Counted from the stretch's first letter, positions 7,260-15,097 are shown. The stretch: 31,184 bases of DNA from Prevotellaceae bacterium UBA4372 (GCA_002391275.1 DGSC01000025.1:1-31184); one strand, 5' to 3'. The notes: generated from the sequence alone by a model not told the origin. Numbers and translations: made by a program.

Positions 7260-8807
7260 ATGGAAAAACTGCAGAGATTATACCATGATTATACCGGCTG
7301 TGAGCCGAAAACGGTGGAGCCTATTACGGGTTCCGGCAGTAACAGACATTATTTCAGGTTGACATCATCGAACGGTGAGAGTGTGATAGGTGTTATAGGT
7401 ACGTCGTTGGACGAGAATCATGCTTTCATTTATCTGGCCCGTCATTTCTCAGCTCGCCACTTGCCGGTACCCAAGATACTGGCTGTGGATGAAGATGGCT
7501 TGCGCTATTTGCAAGAAGACCTCGGTGCCCGTTCGCTCTTTGATGCCTTGAGAGGCGGGCGTGATGCAGGAGGTCGCTATAATGAGGCTGAGAAACAGCT
7601 CCTGCGGGCAACCATAGCAGAGTTGCCGGCCTTACAGATACGTGGCGCCGTGGACCTTGACTTTTCGGTTTGTTACCCTCAGGCTGAGATGGATCAAACG
7701 AGTGTTTTGTTTGATCTCAACTATTTCAAATACTGTTTCCTCAAGGCTACAGGTATCGACTTTCATGAGCTACGCCTCGAAGCAGCCTTCAAATTGTTTG
7801 CCAAGGACTTGACATCTGAGACCCAGAATGCTTTTCTCTATCGCGATTTTCAAGCGCGTAATGTCATGCTTGATTCGTCAGGCAAGCCACATTTCATAGA
7901 TTTTCAAGGCGGAAGGAAAGGTCCTGTTCAGTACGACCTTGCGAGCTTCCTCTGGCAAGCTTCGGCCCGCTATTCGGCCGAGTTGCGTGAAGAACTGGTA
8001 GGGGTCTATCTCGATAACCTGAAGCTCTATATAGAAGTAGATGAGCAGCGGTTCCGTTCACGGCTCAAGCTTTTCGTGTTGTTCCGAATCTTGCAGGTGC
8101 TCGGCGCGTATGGCTTCCGTGGGTATTTCGAGCGAAAAAAGCATTTCATCGAAAGCATACCACCTGCCATGCAAAACCTGCGCGACCTGTTGGCCGACCC
8201 GCTTGCCTGTCCATACCCTTACCTTCGTGAAGTGCTTGAGCAGATGGTAGCCTTGCCTCAGTACCAACCTGCCGAAGAGGTACCATCCACCCGTTCAGAT
8301 GGTTTTAAGACCGCAGTGGACAATGTCTACAAGGCTCATCCTGCTGATGGACCGGCTACCTTCTCCAAATATGATGGCATGGGACCTCTGAAGGTGCGTG
8401 TATTCTCTTTCTCTTATCGCAAGGGCATCCCTGCCGACGAGAGCGGCAATGGCGGTGGATATGTTTTTGACTGTAGGTCGACGCATAATCCTGGGCGCTA
8501 TGAACCTTACAAGCTAATAACAGGTCTCGACGAGCCTGTGATACGTTTCCTTGAGGACGATGGTGAGATTCTCACCTTCCTTGATTCTGTTTATCGTTTG
8601 GCAGATGCCCATGTAGAGCGCTATATTCAGCGCGGCTTCACCGACCTGATGTTCTCTTTTGGCTGCACGGGTGGTCAGCATCGCAGTGTGTACTGTGCTC
8701 AGCATTTGGCTGAACATCTCAATGCGAAGTATGGCGTGGAGGTGAACATCTGTCATCGCGAACAAAATATAATGACCACGCTACCAATGCGACCAACAGC
8801 ACAATAA
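7260..8807 (+). CDS. Fusion protein: APH/AmgK-like sugar kinase plus RapZ C-terminal domain
   Basis: A 515-residue two-domain protein. Residues 1 to about 330 are an aminoglycoside-phosphotransferase-fold kinase closest in look to AmgK-type cell-wall aminosugar kinases. The catalytic loop is LYRDFQARNVML (Asp196, Asn201), with Tyr where His is usual, and the metal-binding motif is FIDFQGGRKGPVQYDLAS (Asp214). Residues about 378-503 match the C-terminal domain of RapZ, with FSFSYRKGIP, YVFDCRSTHNPGR and the hallmark GCTGGQHRSVYCA (468-480). RapZ's own N-terminal Walker-A domain is absent. In E. coli the RapZ C-terminal domain senses glucosamine-6-phosphate, so an aminosugar kinase that carries its own sensor is plausible (inference). 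It follows the ABC permease by 9 bases. Confidence 0.87.
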   Translation: MEKLQRLYHDYTGCEPKTVEPITGSGSNRHYFRLTSSNGESVIGVIGTSLDENHAFIYLARHFSARHLPVPKILAVDEDGLRYLQEDLGARSLFDALRGGRDAGGRYNEAEKQLLRATIAELPALQIRGAVDLDFSVCYPQAEMDQTSVLFDLNYFKYCFLKATGIDFHELRLEAAFKLFAKDLTSETQNAFLYRDFQARNVMLDSSGKPHFIDFQGGRKGPVQYDLASFLWQASARYSAELREELVGVYLDNLKLYIEVDEQRFRSRLKLFVLFRILQVLGAYGFRGYFERKKHFIESIPPAMQNLRDLLADPLACPYPYLREVLEQMVALPQYQPAEEVPSTRSDGFKTAVDNVYKAHPADGPATFSKYDGMGPLKVRVFSFSYRKGIPADESGNGGGYVFDCRSTHNPGRYEPYKLITGLDEPVIRFLEDDGEILTFLDSVYRLADAHVERYIQRGFTDLMFSFGCTGGQHRSVYCAQHLAEHLNAKYGVEVNICHREQNIMTTLPMRPTAQ

Positions 8808-8839
8808 ATTCAGACTTTGGCCGTTATATTATTGTTCTT

Positions 8840-11308
8840 GTGAAACGGATACTGTTCTATATCGCGTTTTTTTCTCTTGCTCTTAATGTTGTGGCTCAAG
8901 AGCAGGCAGACACGGCGTCGACTGCAAAGTCGACCGATGTTTCTGTGTCGTCAGTTGATGATGCAGAAACAGGCACAAGCTCTGTCGAATCCTGCTCTAT
9001 CAAAGGCCGTGTCGTGGATGAAAATGGCAAGGGCCTGCCTTTCGTCACCGTTAAAGTTGAAGGTCAGATGGCAGGTTCCATGACATCCCTTGATGGGGAC
9101 TATGCCTTTGATTTCCAGACGGCCGATTCCGTTGTGCTACACTATAGCTTGATGGGCTATGAGAAGAAGACCAAGGTGCTTGTGCGTCCAAGAGGAAAGC
9201 TCACTTGGAACATAAGCCTGCACCCAACAGGCACAGATATGAGCGAGCTTGTAGTGAAAGAGGTGAGGCGTCAGCTGGGTAGCACTCAGGAATTGTCGAC
9301 CAGAGATCTCAAGCGCATGCCCTCAACGACAGGCAATGCCGTTGAAGAGCTTGTAGCCACTCAGGCTGGCGTGTCGTCGCATAATGAGTTGTCGTCGCAG
9401 TATAATGTCCGTGGCGGTTCGTTCGACGAGAACTGTGTCTATGTCAATGGCGTAGAGGTGTACAGGCCTTTGCTCGTATCGAGTGGTCAGCAGGAAGGCT
9501 TGTCGGTCATCAATTCCGACATGGTTGAGCGCGTACAGTTCTCGGCAGGTGGCTTTGCGGCCCAATATGGCGATCGCATGTCGAGCGTGCTTGACATCAC
9601 CTACAAGCGACCTGAACGTCATGAAGCCTCGGTAGGTGCCAGCCTGCTGGGTGCAAATATCTATGATGGCTTTCGTGTGGGAAAGCTGTCGCTCTCTCAA
9701 GGTTTGCGCTTCAAGTCAAACCGTTATATGTTAGGCTCTCTGCAAACTACCGGAGAGTACGACCCGTCTTTCCTCGATTATCAGGCCTATCTCTCCTGGA
9801 CACCTTCTTCGAAATGGACTTTCGATGTTATCGGTTACATCTCACGCAATCGTTATCACTTCAAGCCAAAAGACCGCGAGACTAATTTTGGCACGATGGA
9901 AGACGTGAAGAGCTTTAGAGTCTATTTCGATGGCGACGAGCAGGATCTCTTTCGCACCATGTTCGGAGCCTTTGCGCTCACTCGTAAATTCGGCCGGTCA
10001 AGTGCGTTGACATTCGGAGCCTCCGCGTTTACTACGAAGGAACGTGAGACCTATGACATCCAAGGACAATACTGGCTCGACGACACCAACACGTCGGAAC
10101 AGCTCGGTGTGGGGACATATATGGAACATGCCCGCAACCTGTTGACGTCACGCACCCAGTCGTTGCGTCTGTTGTACACGCTGAAACCTCGCGAGCATGA
10201 CTTCCGTGCAGGGCTGCAGTGGAAACATGAATATGTCAGAGAGAATACGCGTGAATGGGAATTCCGTGACTCTGCGGGTTATTCTATGCCGCATAGCGGC
10301 GATCGTCTGCCGCTTATCTACAACCTTAAGAGTAAGCAGACGATTTCGTCCAACCGTCTGGAATTGTTTGCTCAAGATACGTGGCGTCACGAAGCGTCTT
10401 TGGGTGTGTTCTCGCTCAACTATGGTGTCCGTCTGAGTCATTGGTCGTGGAACGACGAGACCTTGTTCTCGCCGCGTGCTTCACTTGGCTTCATTCCCTC
10501 GTCCAATGATGCGCTGACGTTCCGTCTGGCTACAGGTTTGTATTATCAGGCTCCGTTCTACAAGGAACTTCGCGACACGGTCAGTGCCGACGGAGCTACC
10601 ATCGTGCAGCTCAACAGCGACATAAAGAGCCAACGTTCGTTTCAGGTCGTAGCTGCAGCAGAATACAAGTTTCGCGTGGCCGACCGCCCGTTTAAGTTCA
10701 CCACCGAAGCCTACTACAAGGCACAAAGTAGGCTGAACCCATACAATGTCGATAATGTTAAGGTGGTCTATTATGGTCGCAACGAGGGTTCAGGATATGT
10801 TGCGGGTGTAGATTTCAAGGTGTATGGCGAATTTGTTCCTGGCACGGATTCCTGGATATCTTTCTCTTTGATGAAAGCGGCCATGCAATTGCACGGCAAG
10901 ACCATTCCGCAACCTACCGATCAGCGGTGGAATCTCAATTTCTTCTTTTCCGACTATTTCCCAGGAACCGATCGATGGAAGATGACACTCAAGATGGCTT
11001 TCGCTCATGGCCTACCCTTTGGTCCGCCTCACTCAGGTCTTGAGCGCCATGCGTTTAGGGCTCCTGCCTATCGGCGTGTTGACATTGGCATGAGTTATCG
11101 CCTTCTGCGTCCTCAGGAAGAAGGACAACGGCGTGGATGGGGCCGTTATATGCGTGATGCATGGTTAGGCCTCGATTGCTTCAACCTGCTTGGCATCAGC
11201 AACGTGGCATCGTATCTTTGGATTACAGACATATCGCGTCAGCAATATGCCGTACCCAACTATCTCACGGGACGCCTCATCAATGCACGACTCCTTATAG
11301 AGTTTTGA
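8840..11308 (+). CDS. TonB-dependent outer-membrane receptor with carboxypeptidase-like regulatory domain
   Basis: An 822-residue outer-membrane receptor. Translation from GTG at 8840 gives a signal peptide ending near VVAQ (residue 20). A CarboxypepD_reg-like beta-sandwich follows at about 52-130 (IKGRVVDENGKGLPFVTVKV), typical of Bacteroidota receptors. The plug lies at about 150-255, with NVRGGSFDENCVYVNGVEVY and INSDMVERVQFSAGGFAAQYGDRMSS. The rest is a beta-barrel ending in an aromatic residue (LLIEF). No SusD partner lies next to it, so it is not a standard SusCD glycan system. The substrate cannot be inferred. It begins 32 bases after the kinase/RapZ fusion and is followed by a strong terminator hairpin. 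Confidence 0.9.
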   Translation: MKRILFYIAFFSLALNVVAQEQADTASTAKSTDVSVSSVDDAETGTSSVESCSIKGRVVDENGKGLPFVTVKVEGQMAGSMTSLDGDYAFDFQTADSVVLHYSLMGYEKKTKVLVRPRGKLTWNISLHPTGTDMSELVVKEVRRQLGSTQELSTRDLKRMPSTTGNAVEELVATQAGVSSHNELSSQYNVRGGSFDENCVYVNGVEVYRPLLVSSGQQEGLSVINSDMVERVQFSAGGFAAQYGDRMSSVLDITYKRPERHEASVGASLLGANIYDGFRVGKLSLSQGLRFKSNRYMLGSLQTTGEYDPSFLDYQAYLSWTPSSKWTFDVIGYISRNRYHFKPKDRETNFGTMEDVKSFRVYFDGDEQDLFRTMFGAFALTRKFGRSSALTFGASAFTTKERETYDIQGQYWLDDTNTSEQLGVGTYMEHARNLLTSRTQSLRLLYTLKPREHDFRAGLQWKHEYVRENTREWEFRDSAGYSMPHSGDRLPLIYNLKSKQTISSNRLELFAQDTWRHEASLGVFSLNYGVRLSHWSWNDETLFSPRASLGFIPSSNDALTFRLATGLYYQAPFYKELRDTVSADGATIVQLNSDIKSQRSFQVVAAAEYKFRVADRPFKFTTEAYYKAQSRLNPYNVDNVKVVYYGRNEGSGYVAGVDFKVYGEFVPGTDSWISFSLMKAAMQLHGKTIPQPTDQRWNLNFFFSDYFPGTDRWKMTLKMAFAHGLPFGPPHSGLERHAFRAPAYRRVDIGMSYRLLRPQEEGQRRGWGRYMRDAWLGLDCFNLLGISNVASYLWITDISRQQYAVPNYLTGRLINARLLIEF

Positions 11309-11398
11309 TCGAACGATGTATTTGCCGCGACGTCTTCGCCAATCCCATTTCACTCATTAGGTCTTAAACAAAGTAAATATCCACCGCGTGATAAACAG

Positions 11399-11460
11399 AA
11401 AACGGCCGGCCGCATGGAGCAGTTCCATTGGAGGAACAGTTCCATGCGGCCGGCCGTTTT
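11399..11460. terminator. Long GC-rich hairpin, probable terminator of the TonB receptor gene
   Basis: Perfect 20-base arms (11399-11418 and 11441-11460) built around ACGGCCGGCCGCATGGA. The 22-base centre folds further with a few mismatches, giving nearly 28 paired positions. A run of T follows on the plus strand and a run of A precedes it, so it could stop transcription from either side. It sits 91 bases after the receptor stop. Confidence 0.8.
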
Positions 11461-11485
11461 TTTTGAACTTCTTAAAGGGGCTGGA

Positions 11486-11611
11486 TTAATCGTTTGGGTT
11501 GTAGGGTGACTGCTTATTAGCAAGGATGGAATAAGCATCCGTCGCATAGGCCGTTTCGTCAGGTTCCTTAAGTCCTTTTGTCTGGTTGAAGACCGCAACA
11601 CATACGGTCGT
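11486..11611 (-). pseudogene. Possible C-terminal gene remnant
   Basis: Reading the minus strand, a frame without a usable start runs from the repeat array into a stop at 11486-11488. Its last about 40 codons look like real protein: VAVFNQTKGLKEPDE, then ATDAYSILANKQSPYNPND. No ATG, GTG or TTG in this frame gives a sensible start, and further upstream the frame hits a stop inside the palindromic repeat. I do not recognise the family. It may be the tail of a gene cut off by insertion of the repeat element, or chance. Confidence 0.3.
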
Positions 11612-11683
11612 GTTGATTATTCCATGGCCTTGGAATGATTATTCCATGGTCATGGAATGATTGTTCCAAGGCCATGGAATAAT
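11592..11683. repeat. Palindromic repeat element, copy 1: hairpin plus three 22-bp units
   Basis: The element opens with a small hairpin (CAACAC, loop ATACGGTC, GTGTTG; 11596-11615). It continues with three 16-base palindromic units of form TTCC-N8-GGAA at 11620-11635, 11642-11657 and 11664-11679, spaced exactly 22 bases apart by TGATTA and TGATTG. The outer units are reverse complements of each other over 20 bases (11616-11635 and 11664-11683), so the whole block can extrude as a cruciform. A second copy starts near the right end of the window. Confidence 0.85.
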
Positions 11684-11795
11684 GAAAGCGGCTGGGCGCG
11701 TTTGGCAAAAGTGCTATGTGCGAAGGGCAAATCGGCCTGTAGGATAGAGCCTTTTGAACGGTCTTTCGGCGCCAGTTCGTTAATGCACGTTCATT

Positions 11796-11825
11796 TGAGG
11801 GTGTGACCAGATCGCCACACCCTCA
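11796..11825 (-). terminator. Hairpin directly downstream of the small minus-strand gene
   Basis: Perfect 10-base arms TGAGGGTGTG (11796-11805) and CACACCCTCA (11816-11825) with a 10-base loop, starting 6 bases after the stop of the gene at 11832-12119. There is no long T-run on the minus strand, so termination may be weak, or it may act as a 3' stabilising hairpin. Confidence 0.6.
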
Positions 11826-11831
11826 ACCATG

Positions 11832-12119
11832 TTACAGGGAAAAATACCTTTCGTAAGTCTGCTGGGGCTTACCGCCATAAGGCACATCGGCAAACATATC
11901 AAGTGCCGCCTTGCACTCAGTCTTGAAGTATTCCTCATAGCTTTTTTCGCTGCCAAGGTTGTATTCGGCTATTGTAGCGGCCTTGTTTGCATTGCTCACA
12001 ATGACGCTCTCAAACCGCCACACATACCACTTAAATTCTTCCCTCTCTTTGTCGAAGGGATTGCCTGGCTCACCTTTGTATAGCTTGCACAGGCCGATCA
12101 GGAATTTACTCTTATCCAT
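11832..12119 (-). CDS. Small hypothetical protein next to a broken ADP-ribosylglycohydrolase gene
   Basis: A 95-residue acidic, aromatic-rich soluble protein starting MDKSKFLIGLCKLYKGEP and ending QTYERYFSL. There is no signal peptide or membrane segment. Its ATG overlaps the end of the degraded ADP-ribosylglycohydrolase frame by 8 bases, the arrangement of a translationally coupled pair, so it was probably the downstream partner of that enzyme. The reading frame itself looks intact and is followed by a hairpin. I do not recognise a named family. Because the upstream gene is dead, its present expression is uncertain. Confidence 0.6.
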   Translation of the reverse strand: MDKSKFLIGLCKLYKGEPGNPFDKEREEFKWYVWRFESVIVSNANKAATIAEYNLGSEKSYEEYFKTECKAALDMFADVPYGGKPQQTYERYFSL

Positions 12120-12384
12120 GTTTCTGATACTTGTTTATAAATTCGTGTATGACTAAGCTCATGGTGTCTGGCAGAAACTCCCACACCCTTGAATAGAGCT
12201 TGAAAGGTATTCCGAAACGCGCCTCTGCTATGGATCCAACTATTGCGCCTATGGTGTCACTATCGCCACCGTGTGATATGGCCATCCTGATAGCATCCTA
12301 AAAGCTATCAGCACGTGCAACGATGGAGAGGCACAAAGGCACAGTTCCCTGGCACGTCTCATCAAACTTACAGCCGTTAGTCTT
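12112..12384 (-). pseudogene. ADP-ribosylglycohydrolase, truncated and interrupted
   Basis: On the minus strand, from 12384 to the stop at 12112, the frame reads as the C-terminal third of an ADP-ribosylglycohydrolase (DraG/ARH family). It contains FDETCQGTVPLCLSIVARAD, then a TAG stop at 12298-12300 exactly where Glu is expected in SFEDAIR, then DAIRMAISHGGDSDTIGAIV and IPFKLYSRVWEFLPDTMSLV. GGDSDT is the metal-binding motif of the family. A further stop (12385-12387) lies just upstream, and the rest of the enzyme (about 150 to 200 residues) is missing, replaced by sequence with 26-bp direct repeats. The family would remove ADP-ribose from proteins or nucleic acids; here it cannot be made. 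Confidence 0.88.
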
Positions 12385-12413
12385 TTAGGGAGACGGTAAT
12401 AAAAGGAATAAGA

Positions 12414-12504
12414 AGTGCTTGTCAAGTATCGTTGACCATACCAGTTCGTCGCCTCAACCATCCGTAGGAGGTGGGCTGAGTGCTTGTCAAGTATTGTTGA
12501 CTAT
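12414..12504. repeat. Pair of 26-bp direct repeats at the break of the pseudogene
   Basis: Two copies of AGTGCTTGTCAAGTATYGTT followed by GACYAT, at 12414-12439 and 12479-12504, differ at two positions and are offset by 65 bases. They lie just upstream of the surviving part of the ADP-ribosylglycohydrolase gene, where its 5' part should be, so they may mark a duplication or deletion joint. Confidence 0.75.
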
Positions 12505-12561
12505 CCAGACTTCTGTGTGAAATTGACTTGGAATAAGGTGTTTAGCGGTCGGTAAGAACAG

Positions 12562-15060
12562 CTATTTGCTGATGAGCATCTTGCGGCCATTGACAATGTA
12601 AAGTCCAGGTTTCAAGCCGTTGCGGAGGTTGTCGTAAGTGGCTCCGGCCTTGAGCTTGGTACCAGAGATGTCATACACATCAAAGCGTGTGAGTTCGTCA
12701 GATTTGTTCTTGATGTCGTCGGTGTATGGCAGGAAATCCTCGGTCGGGCTGTCGTCAGCGTTGTCCTCGATGTTGAGTTCCTCGTCAGTGAGCTGGTAAG
12801 GCGTCAGTTTCGCATAAACTGTTTTAGCGCGTTGTCTGAGCCATTTTTTAGCATTGGCTGCACTGGTGGCGTAGTTGGTGTAGTCGCGATCGGTGTACAG
12901 CTCTTTGTTCTTCTCAAGCGAAGGTGCCGCCAAAGCATAATAGTCGTCAATGTAGTCGCAGAGATCGTCGAGCTGATAGTTTACGAATATTGTCCAAGCT
13001 TTGTAAATGGCTCGGTCGAGCGGCTCGCCACAACTTCGCAGCTGTCGCATGAAAGTGCCTGCTTCCATGCTTTGGTATCTGGTCCAGAAGTCTTCGGTGC
13101 TGCCTGCTGTGCAGTAGGAGCGCGACTGCTCATAGCCGAAAGCCCAGTCGAGGTCCCATACGGGCCCCCACTTGAAGCGGCATGAATCTGCCAGAACATT
13201 CTCATGATAGAGGAAAGTGCTCTTGGGGTGCATTAGCTCGTAGTTGGCGATGAGCTCGTTGGTGACAAAGAAGCGTGCAAGCGTTTCCACGTCGACCTCG
13301 GGAGATATGTCAGCTTGCTTGGCTACAAGACTCATGAAGGCATTGAATCGCTGTTGAATGTCCTGCAATGTGATTTGTGTGGATTCGGGCTCGCTGAAGT
13401 CCGGTTCCTGGATATTCACGGGAAGGTTGTAGGGGCTGCTTCTGAATTTGTAGCTTTCGTCGTAGTAGGTGTCCAGTTCAAGCAGGGCGGCATGACTCTC
13501 GTCGATCAGCTCTATGCTGTTGTTGGAGAACCCTATTTTCTCTGTGAGGTTGTAACTTCCCCAGTATTCGCCGTTCAAATACAAGTCGACAGGCACGACG
13601 TGGTTTGGCGCTTCTGTTCCAATGAGCCCGGCAGCATACAAACCGATGGCATTAGAGAGCATCGATCCGGATTGGCGATTGGCCAGTAATACCCAGTTTT
13701 TACCGCCATGCAGACCGAATGGTTTTACTTTTTCATTGAACTTCAGGCGATAAGGATTCTTCGAGTAAGCATTGCTTGACCAACTTGAATTGCCTCGTCC
13801 TTTGATGAGTACGTCCGTTGCCTCCATTGATGGAAAGACCCCGGCCCCGTCCATGGAGATGGTAGCGTTGAGGTAGTAGTATTTGCTGCTTACGTATTCT
13901 CCGTTTTCTATGTCGATGTTTATGGATGGTGTGTTGAAGGTGTGGTCGGTAAGCCAGTCGAGCTTGAGCTGGTATGTACGGCCGTATGGCGCAAGCTGGT
14001 AGGCATATTCAGCGTCTTGGTGCTGTGACTCAGTAGTCTTTACGCTATAAATTGCAAATTCGCTCCAGCATAGATAGTTCTTGGAGTAAGCGCATTGGGT
14101 TTGCTCAAAGCGCAGGTAGGAGCATGGATTGTCCAGGGAAATGGTGGGCGAGGTATAAGTCTCAAGAGAACCAGAGGGTAAGTTATCGGTATCGGCATCG
14201 AATGAACGGACAAGCTGCCACGTCTGTCCATCGTTTGAGGCATAGAGGTTGAGGCCAGTTGTTTGGCGTCCTTCTGTCTGGCGATTAGTATAGCTGAACT
14301 TCAAGGTATGCATGGCTTCGGGCAATTGCACGTCTAAATAGGGGCAGACATCAGCAGGCAGTTTCTCATAGATGCCATTGCCCCATGTCGAGTGGAAGAA
14401 GGTGTAGACGTCGCCGTCGAGCATATTGCCAGGGTCCTCACCATAGTTGCTGGGCGCGTTCGTAGAGAGCATGTCGGCCGTCAATGCAACCTTTTGCAGC
14501 TCCTCTTGATCGGGGATGTCGATGGCAGGTTGTGTGAGAATGGATTTCAGGATGCGGATATCAGGGTAGGCAATAGTGATGTTGTGTTCATTGCCCATAC
14601 GTCGTCTCGTATGTTTGCTTACGAGCTGAATGCTGTCGTCGAGGACGACTTCAGCCCTTTTATCGCTCACTTTGAACGAGGGTGTCAGCCAATGGCCGAT
14701 GCATGCCAGCTGTCCGCTGATGATGCTGTCGCCTGTGATTTCACATTCGGTATCGCTGAAAAGTTGATGATTGAATTTGTTGTTGAACTTGAACGACGTG
14801 ATAGAGGGCAAGATCATCTGCAAAGGATGCCCATAGTGTTGGATTTCTGCAAGTCGATAGGTAAAGGTGCTGCCGTCAAGGGCTGTCAGTTCCAGCGCCT
14901 CGTCGCTGGTGGTGATGCCCGAAAGCATGGCCTGTGGGAAGATGTCGACCTTGCCTTCCTCGCGAACCACATACAACGTGTCGGCATCGCCGATGGCAGC
15001 GTAAGAGGAGATGACCGAGCAACATGCGACAACAGCAGAAAATAATTGCAAAAATTTCAT
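12562..15060 (-). CDS. CotH-kinase family surface protein with discoidin-like domain and C-terminal sorting-like tail
   Basis: An 832-residue exported protein. The signal peptide ends near SSYAA (residue 21). Residues about 195-340 look like an F5/8 type C (discoidin) carbohydrate-binding domain (MLDGDVYTFFHSTWGNGIY, LNLYASNDGQTWQLV, YLRFEQTQ). Residues about 400-720 are a CotH kinase-like domain with IKGRGNSSW (419-427), KNPYRLKF (435-442), KNWVLLANRQ, VDLYLNGEYWGSYNLTEKIG (491-510) and the conserved GPVWDLDWAFG (632-642). The C-terminus (FDVYDISGTKLKAG, then GLKPGLYIVNGRKMLISK) resembles type IX secretion sorting tails. Some CotH proteins phosphorylate proteins in spores; extracellular members in Bacteroidota are uncharacterised. 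It is transcribed divergently from the Crp-type regulator. Confidence 0.88.
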   Translation of the reverse strand: MKFLQLFSAVVACCSVISSYAAIGDADTLYVVREEGKVDIFPQAMLSGITTSDEALELTALDGSTFTYRLAEIQHYGHPLQMILPSITSFKFNNKFNHQLFSDTECEITGDSIISGQLACIGHWLTPSFKVSDKRAEVVLDDSIQLVSKHTRRRMGNEHNITIAYPDIRILKSILTQPAIDIPDQEELQKVALTADMLSTNAPSNYGEDPGNMLDGDVYTFFHSTWGNGIYEKLPADVCPYLDVQLPEAMHTLKFSYTNRQTEGRQTTGLNLYASNDGQTWQLVRSFDADTDNLPSGSLETYTSPTISLDNPCSYLRFEQTQCAYSKNYLCWSEFAIYSVKTTESQHQDAEYAYQLAPYGRTYQLKLDWLTDHTFNTPSINIDIENGEYVSSKYYYLNATISMDGAGVFPSMEATDVLIKGRGNSSWSSNAYSKNPYRLKFNEKVKPFGLHGGKNWVLLANRQSGSMLSNAIGLYAAGLIGTEAPNHVVPVDLYLNGEYWGSYNLTEKIGFSNNSIELIDESHAALLELDTYYDESYKFRSSPYNLPVNIQEPDFSEPESTQITLQDIQQRFNAFMSLVAKQADISPEVDVETLARFFVTNELIANYELMHPKSTFLYHENVLADSCRFKWGPVWDLDWAFGYEQSRSYCTAGSTEDFWTRYQSMEAGTFMRQLRSCGEPLDRAIYKAWTIFVNYQLDDLCDYIDDYYALAAPSLEKNKELYTDRDYTNYATSAANAKKWLRQRAKTVYAKLTPYQLTDEELNIEDNADDSPTEDFLPYTDDIKNKSDELTRFDVYDISGTKLKAGATYDNLRNGLKPGLYIVNGRKMLISK

Positions 15061-15089
15061 AATGAAGCCAGTTTTTCTTGTTTGCGCGC

Positions 15090-15097
15090 CAAAGGTA
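15090..15097 (-). promoter_or_regulatory. -7 element of the CotH gene promoter
   Basis: On the minus strand TACCTTTG fits the Bacteroidetes -7 consensus TAnnTTTG and lies 30 bases before the ATG of the CotH-type gene. A weak -33 match (TTTC) lies 19 bases further upstream. Transcription would start near 15083, giving a leader of about 20 bases. Confidence 0.6.

Noticed and set aside
7260..8807. Complete AmgK-MurU cell-wall recycling pathway
   Set aside because: Only a kinase-like domain is present; no nucleotidyltransferase or phosphatase of the pathway lies in the window.
8840..11308. SusCD-type glycan uptake locus
   Set aside because: The receptor has no adjacent SusD-like lipoprotein or glycoside hydrolase and lacks SusC length (it is 822 residues rather than about 1000).
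11616..11683. CRISPR array
   Set aside because: The three units are palindromes separated by 6-base, nearly identical spacers; there are no unique spacers of 25 to 40 bases and no cas genes.
11829..12083. Plus-strand frame of 84 codons
   Set aside because: It is antisense to the 95-residue minus-strand gene, which has better protein character and a downstream hairpin.
12262..12461. Minus-strand 70-codon frame over the pseudogene
   Set aside because: The ADP-ribosylglycohydrolase homology is in another frame, so this one is a shadow of the decayed gene.
14392..15045. Long plus-strand open frame (217 codons) opposite the CotH-type gene
   Set aside because: It is entirely antisense to a gene with clear domains and a signal peptide, and its translation shows no family features.
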